Below are positions 19,169 to 29,795 of a stretch of DNA of 64,000 nucleotides, piece by piece; within the stretch, counting starts at the first letter, position 1; each line of letters starts with the position of its first letter. Origin of the DNA: Bradyrhizobium sp. 21 (GTDB taxonomy: Bacteria > Pseudomonadota > Alphaproteobacteria > Rhizobiales > Xanthobacteraceae); NCBI RefSeq assembly GCF_023073335.1, contig NZ_JADPJG010000035.1, positions 30,872 through 94,871 of the forward strand. The letters are read 5' to 3'. Both the position numbers and the translations under genes were made by a program. The notes below the pieces were generated by a model. It searched no databases. It saw only the letters and a program-made list of their open reading frames with translations, and was not told the origin of the DNA.

Positions 19169-19930
19169 TCAGCGTCCGCCGGACACATCGAGTGTGGCTG
19201 CGGTGACGTAGGAGGCCTCGTCGGACATCAGCCAGACGATGGCATTGGCAATTTCGTCCGCGGTGCCGACGCGCTTCATCGGCACCATATGGGCCAGGCG
19301 ATGGTGCCGATCTGGCTCGCCCCCGGAGGCGTGAATTTCGGTATCGATCAGGCCGGGGCGGATGCCCGCGACGCGAATGCCTTCGCTCGCGACCTCGTAG
19401 CCGAGGCCGATGGTGAAGGAATCGATCGCGCCCTTGGACGCGGCATAATCGACATAGGTATTGGGCGCGCCGAGCTTGGCAGCAACCGATGACAGATTGA
19501 CGATGACGCCGCCCTTGCCGCCATGCCTGGTCGACATCCGCTTGACGGCTTCGCGCGCGCAGAGAATGGAGCCTGTGACGTTGACCGCCATCACGCGCTG
19601 GATGCGCTCGGCCGACATCTCGTCGACGCGCACGCCGCTTTGGCCGACGATGCCGCCATTGTTGACGAGCGCGCCCAGCGTGCCGAACTTGTCGGCTTCC
19701 TTGAACAGCGCGACAATATCGCTTTCCTCGGCGACATCGCATTTCACCGCAATGGCTTTGCCATTGCTGGCCGCGATCTGTGCGACAACCTCGTCGGCCG
19801 CCTGCTTGTTGCTGGCATAGCCGACCACGACGCGGAAGCCGCGCGCGGCGACCGCGAGCGCCGTGGCGCGACCGATGCCGCGGCTGCCGCCGGTGATGAC
19901 AACGACTTTATCGGTCACACGCGCCTCCAT
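19169..19930 (-). CDS. SDR family oxidoreductase
   Basis: 253 residues, classical short-chain dehydrogenase. Cofactor motif 'VITGGSRGIGRATA' (about 12-25), 'LVNNGGIVG' (NNAG variant with Gly), catalytic Ser in 'VNLSSVAAKLG' and Tyr-Lys in 'YVDYAASKGAID', and the C-terminal 'VSGGR'. The substrate cannot be predicted. It lies between sucB (55 nt) and lpdA (57 nt) on the same strand, so it is probably cotranscribed with the E1/E2/E3 genes; SDR genes are often found here in Bradyrhizobium. Confidence 0.9.
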   Translation of the reverse strand: MEARVTDKVVVITGGSRGIGRATALAVAARGFRVVVGYASNKQAADEVVAQIAASNGKAIAVKCDVAEESDIVALFKEADKFGTLGALVNNGGIVGQSGVRVDEMSAERIQRVMAVNVTGSILCAREAVKRMSTRHGGKGGVIVNLSSVAAKLGAPNTYVDYAASKGAIDSFTIGLGYEVASEGIRVAGIRPGLIDTEIHASGGEPDRHHRLAHMVPMKRVGTADEIANAIVWLMSDEASYVTAATLDVSGGR

Positions 19931-19985
19931 GGTTCGACACGCGCCGTCGCGCGATCATGCGACGGCGCTCGTAGAGCATCAGGGA

Positions 19986-21230
19986 TCAGAGATCGAGCAC
20001 CAGGCGCGCCGGATCTTCCAGGCTTTCCTTGACGCGCACCAGGAAGGTGACGGCTTCCTTGCCGTCGATGACGCGGTGATCGTAGGACAGCGCCAGATAC
20101 ATCATCGGGCGCACCTCGACCTTGCCGCCGACGACCATCGGCCGCTCCTGGATCTTGTGCATGCCGAGGATGCCGGACTGCGGCGCGTTCAGGATCGGGG
20201 TCGACATCAGCGAGCCGTAGATGCCGCCATTGGTGATGGTGAAGGTGCCGCCCTGCATCTCGTCGATCTTGAGCTGGCCGTCACGGGCGCGGCGGCCGAA
20301 ATCGGCGATGCCCTTCTCGATGTCGGCGATCGACTTGTTGTCGCAGTCGCGCACCACGGGCACGACCAGGCCCTTGTCGGTGCCGACGGCGACCCCGATG
20401 TGGTAATAGTTCTTGTAGATCAGGTCGGTGCCGTCGATCTCGGCGTTGACCGCCGGGATGTCCTTCAGGCCCTGCACCACGGCCTTGGTGAAGAAGCCCA
20501 TGAAGCCGAGCTTCGAGCCGTGCTTCTTCTCGAACGCATCCTTGTAATGCGCACGCAGCGCCATGACGTTGGTCATGTCGACCTCGTTGAAGGTCGTGAG
20601 CATGGCCGCGGTGTTCTGCACGTCCTTGAGGCGGCGTGCGATGGTCTGGCGCAGCCGGGTCATCTTGACCCGCTCCTCGCGGGCAGCGTCATCGGCCGGC
20701 GACGGCGCGCGCACCTGCACGGCGGCGGCGGGCTGGTTGACCGGGGTCGGCGCGGACGCCGCGCGCTCGATCGCAGCGAGCATGTCGCCCTTGGTGACGC
20801 GGCCGTCCTTGCCGGAGCCCGGAACGGTCGAGGCATCGACGCCGGTCTCCGCCGAGAGTTTTCGCACGGACGGGGCAAGCGGGGCGTCGGCCGGAGGCGC
20901 CTTCGCGGCCGGCGCGGGCGCGGAGGCGGCAGCCGCGGCGGCAGGAGCCGCAGCGGGCTTGGCCGGAGCGGCGGCCGGCTTGGCAGCGCCAGCGGCACCC
21001 TCGGTGATCTGGCCGAGCAACGCACCGACCGCGACGGTCACGCCATCGGCGGCGATGATCTCGCTCAGCGTGCCGGCGGACGGCGCCGGGACTTCGATGG
21101 TGACCTTGTCGGTCTCCAGCTCCACAAGGGGCTCGTCGACGGCGACGGGATCGCCGGCCTTCTTGAACCAGCGGCCGATGGTGGCCTCGGTGACGGATTC
21201 GCCGAGCGTCGGCACACGAATTTCAGTCAT
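19986..21230 (-). CDS. sucB: 2-oxoglutarate dehydrogenase E2, dihydrolipoyllysine succinyltransferase
   Basis: 414 residues from ATG 21230, preceded by AAGGA. Domain order: one lipoyl domain (about 1-75; lipoyl Lys in 'LETDKVTIEV'), an Ala/Pro-rich linker, a peripheral subunit-binding domain ('APSVRKLSAETGVDASTVPGSGKDGRVTKGD'), a second Ala/Pro linker, and the catalytic acyltransferase domain ending with the active-site 'LSYDHRVIDGKEAVTFL'. It follows sucA with a gap of 180 nt. It transfers succinyl from E1 to CoA. Confidence 0.98.
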   Translation of the reverse strand: MTEIRVPTLGESVTEATIGRWFKKAGDPVAVDEPLVELETDKVTIEVPAPSAGTLSEIIAADGVTVAVGALLGQITEGAAGAAKPAAAPAKPAAAPAAAAAASAPAPAAKAPPADAPLAPSVRKLSAETGVDASTVPGSGKDGRVTKGDMLAAIERAASAPTPVNQPAAAVQVRAPSPADDAAREERVKMTRLRQTIARRLKDVQNTAAMLTTFNEVDMTNVMALRAHYKDAFEKKHGSKLGFMGFFTKAVVQGLKDIPAVNAEIDGTDLIYKNYYHIGVAVGTDKGLVVPVVRDCDNKSIADIEKGIADFGRRARDGQLKIDEMQGGTFTITNGGIYGSLMSTPILNAPQSGILGMHKIQERPMVVGGKVEVRPMMYLALSYDHRVIDGKEAVTFLVRVKESLEDPARLVLDL

Positions 21231-21410
21231 GGTCTTTTCCTTAAGGAGATCGCCGGTGCGGTCACAAATGCGGATGTCATTGGCCCGCAAAAAGCAGGCC
21301 ATCCGGCAAGCGGGACGCATCGCATTCACGAGCACGTCGCAACTTGCCGGATGCCCCGCCCTTGTGCGCGTTGACGCAGTGGGGGCGGGGCATGACGCAG
21401 TTCAGAAAGT

Positions 21411-24389
21411 TCAGCTCAGTGCTTCGTCCAGGAACGCCTTCAGCTGCGCCTGATGCTTGGACATCAGACCAGTGGCGGTCGCGGCGGAAGCGGCGCGGCC
21501 GACATAACGCGGACGCCGGCTTACGCCGCTCACCTGGTTCAGCACCCATTCCAGATAGGGCTCGATGAAGTGCCAGGCACCCATGTTGCGGGGCTCTTCC
21601 TGGCACCACACCACTTCAGCCTTCTTGAAGCGGGACAGCTCGGCCACCAGCGCCTTCAGCGGCACCGGATAGAGCTGCTCGACGCGCATCAAATAGATGT
21701 CGTCGATGCCGCGCTTCTCGCGCTCCTCGTAGAGGTCGTAATAGACCTTGCCTGAGCAGAGCACGATGCGGCGGATCTTCTCGTCGGGGACGAGCTTGAT
21801 CGCCTCGCTCGGCAGCATCTGGGCGTCATCGTACAGGATGCGGTGGAAGGTCGTTCCCTTGGCGAGCTCCTCGAGACGCGACACCGCCCGCTTGTGACGC
21901 AGCAGCGACTTCGGCGTCATCACGATCAGCGGCTTGCGGATCTCGCGGTGCAGCTGGCGCCGCAGCACGTGGAAGTAGTTCGCCGGCGTGGTCGGGTAGA
22001 CCACCTGCATGTTGTCCTCCGCGCACATCTGGAGGTAACGCTCCAGACGCGCCGAGGAATGCTCCGGTCCCTGGCCCTCATAGCCGTGCGGCAGCAGGCA
22101 GACGAGGCCCGACATGCGCAGCCATTTGCGCTCGCCCGAGGAGATGAACTGGTCGAACACGACCTGCGCACCGTTGGCGAAGTCGCCGAACTGGGCTTCC
22201 CACAGCGTCAGCGTGTTCGGCTCGGCGAGCGAATAGCCGTATTCGAAACCGAGCACCGCTTCTTCCGACAGCAGCGAGTTGATGACCTCGTAATGCCCCT
22301 GCTCGCCGAGATGATTGAACGGCGTGTAGCGGCTCTCGTCCTCCTGGTCGATCAGGACCGAGTGGCGCTGCGAGAAGGTGCCGCGCTCCGAATCCTGTCC
22401 CGACAGACGGACGTGGTGGTTTTCCCGGAGCAGCGTGCAGAACGCCAGCGCCTCGCCGGTCGCCCAGTCGATGCCCGTGCCGCCGTCGATCGCCTTGGAG
22501 CGGTTTTCGAGGAAGCGCTGGATGGTACGGTGGGCGCGGAAGCCGTCCGGCACCTTGGTGATCTTGCGGCCGATATCCTTCAGCTCGGCGATGTCGACGC
22601 CGGTGACGCCGCGCCGCGCATCTTCTTCCTGGTCGGCGATCTTGAAGCCCGCCCACTTGCCGTCGAGCCAGTCGGCCTTGTTGGGCTTGTAGCCGGAGCC
22701 GGCTTCGAGCTCGGCATCGAGCCGCGCGCGCCAGTCCGCCTTGGCCTTGTCGACCTCGCCCTCAGTCAGCACGCCTTCGCTGATCAGGCGACGGGCGTAG
22801 AGCTCCAGAGTCGTGGGGTGGGCCGCGATCTTCTTGTACATCACCGGCTGGGTGAAAGCCGGCTCGTCGCCCTCGTTATGGCCATGCCTGCGGTAGCAGA
22901 ACATGTCGATGACGACGGGCTTGTGGAATTTCTGCCGGAACTCGGTCGCGACCTTGGCCGCGAACACCACGGCTTCCGGATCGTCGCCGTTGACGTGGAA
23001 GATCGGCGCGTCGATCATCTTCGCCACATCCGACGGATAGGGCGAAGAACGGGAATAACGCGGATAGGTAGTGAAGCCGATCTGGTTGTTGACGATGAAG
23101 TGCACGGAGCCGCCGGTGCGGTAGCCCTTCAAATCCGACAGACCGAAGCACTCCGCAACCACACCCTGGCCGGCGAACGCGGCGTCGCCGTGCATCAGCA
23201 GCGGCATCACCGAGATGCGCTGGTCCGGCGGATCGCCGTGCTGGTCCTGCTTGGCGCGGACCTTGCCGAGCACCACGGGATCGACGATCTCGAGATGCGA
23301 GGGGTTGGCGGTCAGCGACAGATGGATGCGGTTGCCGTCGAACTCGCGGTCCGAGGAGGCGCCGAGGTGATATTTGACGTCGCCCGAGCCTTCGACCGCG
23401 TCGGGATTGGCCGAGCCGCCCTTGAATTCGTGGAACAGCGCGCGATGCGGCTTGCCCATCACCTGGGTCAGCACGTTGAGGCGGCCGCGATGCGGCATGC
23501 CGACCACGACTTCCTTCACGCCGAGATTGCCGCCGCGCTTGATGATCTGCTCGAGCGCGGGGATCAGTGATTCCGCACCGTCGAGACCGAAGCGCTTGGT
23601 GCCGGTGAACTTGGTGTCGCAGAATTTTTCAAAGCCTTCGGCTTCGACCAGCTTCATCAGGATGGCGCGGCGGCCTTCGCGGGTGAACGAGATTTCCTTG
23701 TCCGGGCCCTCGATGCGCTCCTGGATCCAGGCCTTCTGCGCGGCATTGCTGATGTGCATGAACTCGACGCCGAGCGTCTGGCAGTAGGTCCGCTCGCAGA
23801 TCGCGGTGATTTCGCGCAGGCTGGCGTATTCGAGGCCGAGCACGTGATCGAGGAAGATCTTGCGGTCGAAATCGGCTTCACTGAAGCCGTAGGTACGCGG
23901 GTCGAGTTCTTCGCGATTGCGCTGGGCTTCGATGCCGAGCGGATCGAGCTTGGCGTGGAAGTGGCCGCGCATGCGGTAGGAGCGGATCAGCATCAGCGCG
24001 CGGACCGAGTCGCGGGTGGCCTGGAGCACGTCGGCGGAGGAGAGGCCGCCGCCCTTGTCACCACCCTTGTCAGCACCCCTGGCCTGCGCCTTGGCGGCGA
24101 TCTTGGCACCGACAGCCTTTTCGACTTCGGCCCAATTGCCGTCCAGGGCGGAGGTCAAATCGTCCTGCGGGATCAGCGGCCAGTTGGCGCGCTCCCAGGA
24201 CGGGCCTTCGGCGTTCTTGCTGATGTCAGCGGGCTGGTCGTTGAGGCTCTTGAAGAATTCCTGCCACTCGGCGTCGACCGAGGACGGGTCCTTCTCGTAG
24301 CGGGCGTAGATTTCGTCGATGTAGGTGGCGTTGGTGCCCTGCAAAAAGGAGGAGAGGGCAAAGGCTGCGTTCGCGTCCTGGCGAGACAT
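21411..24389 (-). CDS. sucA: 2-oxoglutarate dehydrogenase E1
   Basis: 992 residues from ATG 24389 ('MSRQDANAAFALSSFLQGTNATYIDEIYARYEKDPSSVD'), the normal family N-terminus. Thiamine-diphosphate enzyme decarboxylating 2-oxoglutarate. Visible: 'VVGMPHRGRLNVLTQVMGKP', 'GSGDVKYHLG', the ThDP-binding 'GDAAFAGQGVVAECFGLSDL' and 'FYCYRRHGHNEGDEPAFTQP'-like segment, and the transketolase C-domain 'LPHGYEGQGPEHSSARLERYLQ'. The interdomain charged linker near 110-125 (Lys/Gly/Asp-rich) is a usual feature. It lies 138 nt after sucD. Confidence 0.98.
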   Translation of the reverse strand: MSRQDANAAFALSSFLQGTNATYIDEIYARYEKDPSSVDAEWQEFFKSLNDQPADISKNAEGPSWERANWPLIPQDDLTSALDGNWAEVEKAVGAKIAAKAQARGADKGGDKGGGLSSADVLQATRDSVRALMLIRSYRMRGHFHAKLDPLGIEAQRNREELDPRTYGFSEADFDRKIFLDHVLGLEYASLREITAICERTYCQTLGVEFMHISNAAQKAWIQERIEGPDKEISFTREGRRAILMKLVEAEGFEKFCDTKFTGTKRFGLDGAESLIPALEQIIKRGGNLGVKEVVVGMPHRGRLNVLTQVMGKPHRALFHEFKGGSANPDAVEGSGDVKYHLGASSDREFDGNRIHLSLTANPSHLEIVDPVVLGKVRAKQDQHGDPPDQRISVMPLLMHGDAAFAGQGVVAECFGLSDLKGYRTGGSVHFIVNNQIGFTTYPRYSRSSPYPSDVAKMIDAPIFHVNGDDPEAVVFAAKVATEFRQKFHKPVVIDMFCYRRHGHNEGDEPAFTQPVMYKKIAAHPTTLELYARRLISEGVLTEGEVDKAKADWRARLDAELEAGSGYKPNKADWLDGKWAGFKIADQEEDARRGVTGVDIAELKDIGRKITKVPDGFRAHRTIQRFLENRSKAIDGGTGIDWATGEALAFCTLLRENHHVRLSGQDSERGTFSQRHSVLIDQEDESRYTPFNHLGEQGHYEVINSLLSEEAVLGFEYGYSLAEPNTLTLWEAQFGDFANGAQVVFDQFISSGERKWLRMSGLVCLLPHGYEGQGPEHSSARLERYLQMCAEDNMQVVYPTTPANYFHVLRRQLHREIRKPLIVMTPKSLLRHKRAVSRLEELAKGTTFHRILYDDAQMLPSEAIKLVPDEKIRRIVLCSGKVYYDLYEEREKRGIDDIYLMRVEQLYPVPLKALVAELSRFKKAEVVWCQEEPRNMGAWHFIEPYLEWVLNQVSGVSRRPRYVGRAASAATATGLMSKHQAQLKAFLDEALS

Positions 24390-24527
24390 ACTTGAGTTCC
24401 TGGCGATTTTTCGGTTCGCGCATAACAAACGGCGCTGGCGTCGAGCTTCCCGGCAGAGGCTCGACGGACAGGCACCATTTACCCTATTTGCTGCGAAACT
24501 TCGCCCGGAAAAGCACGAAGAAGTGAA

Positions 24528-25412
24528 TTAGCCCTTCAATTTTTCGGCAAGCGTGTGGCCGAGGCGGGCGGGAGACGGGGACACTGTAATTCCTGCGGAT
24601 TTCATCGCGTCGGTCTTGGAACCGGCGTCGCCCTTGCCGCCCGAAATGATCGCGCCGGCATGGCCCATGCGGCGGCCGGGAGGTGCGGTCACACCGGCGA
24701 TAAAGCCCACCATCGGCTTCATGCGGCCGCGCTTGGCCTCGTCCTTGAGGAACTGGGCGGCGTCTTCCTCGGCCGAACCGCCGATCTCGCCGATCATGAT
24801 GATCGACTCCGTCTTGGGGTCGGCCAGCAGCATTTCGAGGACGTCGATGAACTCGGTTCCCTTGACCGGGTCACCGCCGATACCGACCGCGGTGGTCTGG
24901 CCGAGGCCCTCCTGCGAGGTCTGGAACACCGCTTCGTAAGTGAGCGTGCCGGAGCGGGAAACGATGCCGACGCTGCCGGTCTTGAAGATGTTGGCGGGCA
25001 TGATGCCGATCTTGCATTCGCCGGCGGTCATGACGCCCGGGCAGTTCGGCCCGATCAGGCGCGACTTGGAGGCGGCCAGCGAGCGCTTCACCCGCACCAT
25101 GTCGATGACCGGGATACCTTCCGTGATGCAGACGATCAGCGGGATCTCGGCATCGATGGCCTCGCAGATGGCGTCCGCCGCGCCCGGCGGCGGCACGTAG
25201 ATCACCGACGCATCGGCACCGGTCTTCTCACGCGCCTCGCGCACGGTGTCGAACACCGGCAGGCCGAGATGGGTCGAGCCGCCTTTGCCCGGCGAGGTGC
25301 CGCCGACCATCTTGGTGCCATAGGCAATCGCGGCTTCGGAATGGAAGGTGCCGTTCTTGCCGGTAAAGCCCTGGCAGATGACCTTGGTGTTCTTGTCGAT
25401 CAGGATGGACAT
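24528..25412 (-). CDS. sucD: Succinate-CoA ligase subunit alpha
   Basis: 294 residues. Converts succinyl-CoA to succinate with nucleotide triphosphate formation, with SucC. Visible: N-terminal CoA-binding Rossmann fold 'ICQGFTGKNGTFHSEAAIAYGTKMVGG', 'IGPNCPGVMTAGECKIGIMP', and the phosphohistidine loop 'GRRMGHAGAIISGGKGDA'. It is separated from sucC by a DUF1579 gene on the same strand, a departure from the usual adjacent sucCD pair. Confidence 0.98.
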   Translation of the reverse strand: MSILIDKNTKVICQGFTGKNGTFHSEAAIAYGTKMVGGTSPGKGGSTHLGLPVFDTVREAREKTGADASVIYVPPPGAADAICEAIDAEIPLIVCITEGIPVIDMVRVKRSLAASKSRLIGPNCPGVMTAGECKIGIMPANIFKTGSVGIVSRSGTLTYEAVFQTSQEGLGQTTAVGIGGDPVKGTEFIDVLEMLLADPKTESIIMIGEIGGSAEEDAAQFLKDEAKRGRMKPMVGFIAGVTAPPGRRMGHAGAIISGGKGDAGSKTDAMKSAGITVSPSPARLGHTLAEKLKG

Positions 25413-25445
25413 GAGGTCTGCTTTCGCGAAACTAACAGTGAGAGG

Positions 25446-25925
25446 TCAGTGGATGCGGCGGTAGACGCCGGTGAGCACGTCGGCCCAGCCTTCCGCGTCC
25501 GGCGAGAACTGGATCTTCAACGAATAGGAATTGTCGTCGATGATCTCGTAGACGTGGCGCGCATTGCCGCGGAGCGAGCCGCGCACCAGCGTCAGGGTCT
25601 TGCCGACCCACCCGCCCGAAGCGGGCGAGGGCGGCGTGTAGCCGAGCGAGTCGTACCAGAACAATTTGTAGGTCCGATCTTCGCGGTCGAAGGTGAAGAT
25701 GCCATGGGTGGCGAAACTCTGCTTGCCCTCGCGCGTCTGGACGCTGTCCTGGATCAGGTAGAAGCCGTTGAGATCCATATGCGCCACGACGTGCGAGGTC
25801 GCAGTCCCGCCCTCCGTCCAGCGCGACGGAAAGACCACCTCTTCGCCATTCCATTCGCCGGCGAACGCGGCAAGACGCGCGTGCTCCGGAAGCGGGGACG
25901 ATGCGGCGAGATGGTCCTGGGTCAT
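25446..25925 (-). CDS. DUF1579 family protein inserted between sucC and sucD
   Basis: 159 residues, no signal peptide. The pattern 'FAGEWNGEEVVFPSRWTEGGTATSHVVAHMDLNGFYLIQD', 'GIFTFDREDRTYKLFWYDSLG' and 'VYRRIH' matches DUF1579, a lipocalin-like beta-barrel family of unknown function. It begins 4 nt after the sucC stop and ends 33 nt before the sucD start, so it is certainly within the operon. The position suggests a link to succinyl-CoA metabolism, but the sequence gives no direct evidence for a substrate. Confidence 0.85.
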   Translation of the reverse strand: MTQDHLAASSPLPEHARLAAFAGEWNGEEVVFPSRWTEGGTATSHVVAHMDLNGFYLIQDSVQTREGKQSFATHGIFTFDREDRTYKLFWYDSLGYTPPSPASGGWVGKTLTLVRGSLRGNARHVYEIIDDNSYSLKIQFSPDAEGWADVLTGVYRRIH

Positions 25926-25929
25926 GGCC

Positions 25930-27126
<1,197 letters not shown>

Positions 27127-27184
27127 ATGGTCGCTCCCTGAACCCGCGGGCGGTGACCTCGTGGGCCCACCTCAGTCTTGTGGC

Positions 27185-27201
27185 TGGCATACCATATACC
27201 A
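27185..27201. promoter_or_regulatory. Inverted repeat upstream of sucC (possible operator)
   Basis: TGGCATA-CCA-TATACCA forms 7-bp half sites with one mismatch and a 3-bp spacer, 59 nt upstream of the sucC start and after the mdh terminator. TGGT..ACCA-type sites are often bound by GntR-family regulators; no regulator can be named here. Confidence 0.4.
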
Positions 27202-27297
27202 CAGGAACTGCAACTCGGATTCTTTGACATCGATCTCTGGACTTGCGGACCCGGAACCCGCCCAGCCTAAATAAGGTTTGGGGGCCCCGGAAATGAA

Positions 27298-27330
27298 ACC
27301 GCCGAAGACCGGTTTTCGATCTTCGGCGGA
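27298..27330 (-). terminator. Rho-independent terminator after mdh
   Basis: On the minus strand the stem CCGCCGAAGA / TCTTCGGCGG with an 11-nt loop is followed by TTTCATTTCC. It starts about 12 nt after the mdh stop and separates mdh from sucC. Confidence 0.85.
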
Positions 27331-27341
27331 GATTGCTTATC

Positions 27342-28310
27342 TTAGCGGCCGAGAAGATCGGGAGCGATCTTCTTGCAGGCGTCGACCAGGCCCTGCACCG
27401 CGCCGACCGACTTGTCGAAGGCCTCGCGGTCCTTGCCGACGAGCTCGATCTCGACGACGCGCTCGACGCCCTTGGAGCCGATCACGACGGGCACGCCAAC
27501 ATACATATCCTTCACGCCGTATTCGCCGTTGAGGTAGGCGGCCGAGGCCAGCACGCGCTTCTTGTCACGCAGATAGCTCTCGGCCATCGCGATCGCGGAG
27601 GCCGCGGGCGCATAGAAGGCCGAGCCGGTCTTGAGCAGGTTGACGATCTCGGCGCCGCCGTTGCGGGTGCGGTCGACGATCTCGTCGAGGCGCGCCTGCG
27701 AGGTCCAGCCCATCTTGACGAGGTCGGGCAGCGGAATGCCGGCGACGGTGGAGTACTTCACCAGCGGCACCATGGTGTCGCCATGGCCGCCGAGCACGAA
27801 CGCGGTGACGTCCTCGACCGAGACGTTGAACTCGTCGGCCAGGAAGTAGCGGAAGCGCGACGAATCCAGCACGCCGGCCATGCCGACGACCTTCTTGTGC
27901 GGCAGGCCGGAGGCCTTCTGCAGCGCCCAGACCATGGCGTCGAGCGGGTTGGTGATGCAGATGACGAAAGCGTCGGGCGCGTACTTCTTGATGCCGGCGC
28001 CGACCTGCTCCATGACCTTGAGGTTGATGGAGAGGAGGTCGTCGCGGCTCATGCCGGGCTTGCGCGGCACGCCGGCCGTCACGATGCAGACCTTGGCGTT
28101 GTCGAGCGCCTCGTAGGAGTTCGCGCCGGTATAGTGCGCGTCAAAGCCGTCGACCGGCGAGGACTGCGCGATGTCGAGCGCCTTGCCCTGCGGCACGCCC
28201 TCGGCGATGTCGAACATCACCACGTCGCCCAGCTCCTTCAGGCCGATGAGATGAGCCAGCGTTCCGCCGATCTGACCGGAGCCAATCAAAGCAATCTTGT
28301 CGCGCGCCAT
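27342..28310 (-). CDS. mdh: Malate dehydrogenase
   Basis: 322 residues from ATG 28310 ('MARDKIALIGSGQIGGTLAHLIGLKELGDVVMFD'). LDH-like NAD-dependent malate dehydrogenase of the alphaproteobacterial type: 'GXGXXG' cofactor loop, 'VTAGVPRKPGMSRDDLL', catalytic His in 'VLGGHGDTMVP', 'ITNPLDAMVWALQKASGLP'. It oxidises malate to oxaloacetate in the TCA cycle. It is upstream of sucC on the same strand, the standard order in this clade. Confidence 0.98.
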   Translation of the reverse strand: MARDKIALIGSGQIGGTLAHLIGLKELGDVVMFDIAEGVPQGKALDIAQSSPVDGFDAHYTGANSYEALDNAKVCIVTAGVPRKPGMSRDDLLSINLKVMEQVGAGIKKYAPDAFVICITNPLDAMVWALQKASGLPHKKVVGMAGVLDSSRFRYFLADEFNVSVEDVTAFVLGGHGDTMVPLVKYSTVAGIPLPDLVKMGWTSQARLDEIVDRTRNGGAEIVNLLKTGSAFYAPAASAIAMAESYLRDKKRVLASAAYLNGEYGVKDMYVGVPVVIGSKGVERVVEIELVGKDREAFDKSVGAVQGLVDACKKIAPDLLGR

Positions 28311-28436
28311 GTGAACCTGTCCTTTAGACACGGAAGGAGGGGAAAACTGCATGGGTGGTTATCCCTTTCGCTCCCCCCGTTCAAGTCGGGGGATGCTCAA
28401 TTGTCGGGCTTGGCGATGCCTCGGGCACGCAGCCCT

Positions 28437-28533
28437 GTCATTCCCGGGCGCGACGAAAGTCGCGGGCCGGATCCATGCGCCCGATGGTGGTTATGGATTC
28501 CGGGCCTGCGCCTTCGGCGCATTCCGGAATGAC
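28437..28533. repeat. Palindromic intergenic repeat between mdh and zapE
   Basis: Mirrored ends GTCATTCCCGGGC and GCATTCCGGAATGAC enclose 'CGGATCCATGCGCCC' and 'TTATGGATTCCGGG'. It can fold as a long imperfect hairpin, and is related in style but not identical to repeat C. Genes on both sides run in the same (minus) direction. Confidence 0.75.
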
Positions 28534-28543
28534 GGGCTAGGAC

Positions 28544-29728
28544 TTAAGTCTCCACCAGGCCTTTGGTCGAGCCGCTTGCCGTGGAATCCTTGCGGCCGTG
28601 GGGCAGCGCCAGATAGGATTCCGAGCTCATCTCGATCAGGCGCGACGCCGTCCGCTTGAACTCGTTGGCCTCGTTGCCTTCGTGGGCGAGATAGAGGGAG
28701 ATCGGGTTGGCATCGGCCGAGGCCATCAGCTTCACGGCATTGTCATAGAGCGTGTCGATCAGCGTGATGAAACGCTTGGCCGAGTTGCGCTGGGAGACAT
28801 CCATCACTGGAATATGGTCGACCAGGATGGTGTGATAGTCGTGCGCCAGCCTGAGATAGTCGGATGCCCCGAGCGGCTTCTCGCAGAGATCGGCGAACGA
28901 AAAGCGCGCAACGCCATGGGCGGAGCACGGCACGTGCAGGATGCGACCCTTGATCGAAATATCGCGCGACTTGCATTTTGCGCCGCCTGACATCTTCGAC
29001 CAGGCGCGGTCGAGCGCGGTGTCCGCCTCAGTGTCTGCCGGCGTCAGCCACATCGCCACACCCTGGAGCTTTTCCAGCCGGAAGTCCGTGCGGGCGTCGA
29101 GCCGCGCGACGTCCATGTGGTCGGTGATCTGCTTGATGAAGGGCAGGAACAGCGAACGGTTCAGGCCGCCCTTGTAGAGATCGTCCGGCGCGACGTTGGA
29201 GGTTGCGACCACTACGGTGCCGAACTCGAACAGCTTTGCGAACAGCCGGCCGAGGATCATCGCATCCGCGATGTCGGTGACGTGGAATTCGTCGAAGCAG
29301 AGCAGCCAGCTCTCTTCGAAGATGGCGTTCGCGGTCAGCGTGATGACGTCGCCATCGGCGATCTCGCCGCGCGCGATGCCCTGGCGATAGTCGTAGATGC
29401 GCTCGTGCACATCGGCCATGAATTCGTGGAAATGCGCGCGGCGCTTGTGCTCGACGGTGGAGTGCTGGAAGAACAAATCCATCAGCATGGTCTTGCCGCG
29501 ACCGACCTCGCCATGGATGTAGAGCCCGCGCGGTGCCTCGTCCTTGTCGCTGCTGAACAGGCGGCTGAGCAGGCCCTGCTTGCGCGCAGGCTTGTAGCTC
29601 GCAAGCCGCTGGTCGAGCGCCGCATAGGCCTCGGCGACCTCGGCCTGCGCGGCATCGGGCTCGATCGCGCCGGAGGCGATCTGGGCCTGATAGGCCTCGC
29701 GGAATGAGGAGTTTGGCGTCGAGAGCAT
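28544..29728 (-). CDS. zapE: Cell division protein ZapE (AFG1-like ATPase)
   Basis: 394 residues. AAA-type ATPase acting on the Z-ring in E. coli; mitochondrial homologues are AFG1/LACE1. Walker A 'YIHGEVGRGKTMLMDLFFQ' (about residues 70-88), Walker B 'LLCFDEFHVTDIADAMILGRL', sensor 'VVVATSNVAPDDLYKGGLNR', and 'FSFADLCEKPLGASDYLRLA' are all family-specific. It is upstream of mdh on the same strand, the conserved order in alphaproteobacteria. Confidence 0.95.
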   Translation of the reverse strand: MLSTPNSSFREAYQAQIASGAIEPDAAQAEVAEAYAALDQRLASYKPARKQGLLSRLFSSDKDEAPRGLYIHGEVGRGKTMLMDLFFQHSTVEHKRRAHFHEFMADVHERIYDYRQGIARGEIADGDVITLTANAIFEESWLLCFDEFHVTDIADAMILGRLFAKLFEFGTVVVATSNVAPDDLYKGGLNRSLFLPFIKQITDHMDVARLDARTDFRLEKLQGVAMWLTPADTEADTALDRAWSKMSGGAKCKSRDISIKGRILHVPCSAHGVARFSFADLCEKPLGASDYLRLAHDYHTILVDHIPVMDVSQRNSAKRFITLIDTLYDNAVKLMASADANPISLYLAHEGNEANEFKRTASRLIEMSSESYLALPHGRKDSTASGSTKGLVET

Positions 29729-29795
29729 CGCTCTTTACCGCCAGAGATGGGCGGAAATTGCAAGCCGTCAATTGGTGCGGGGCGCTATGCATTCC

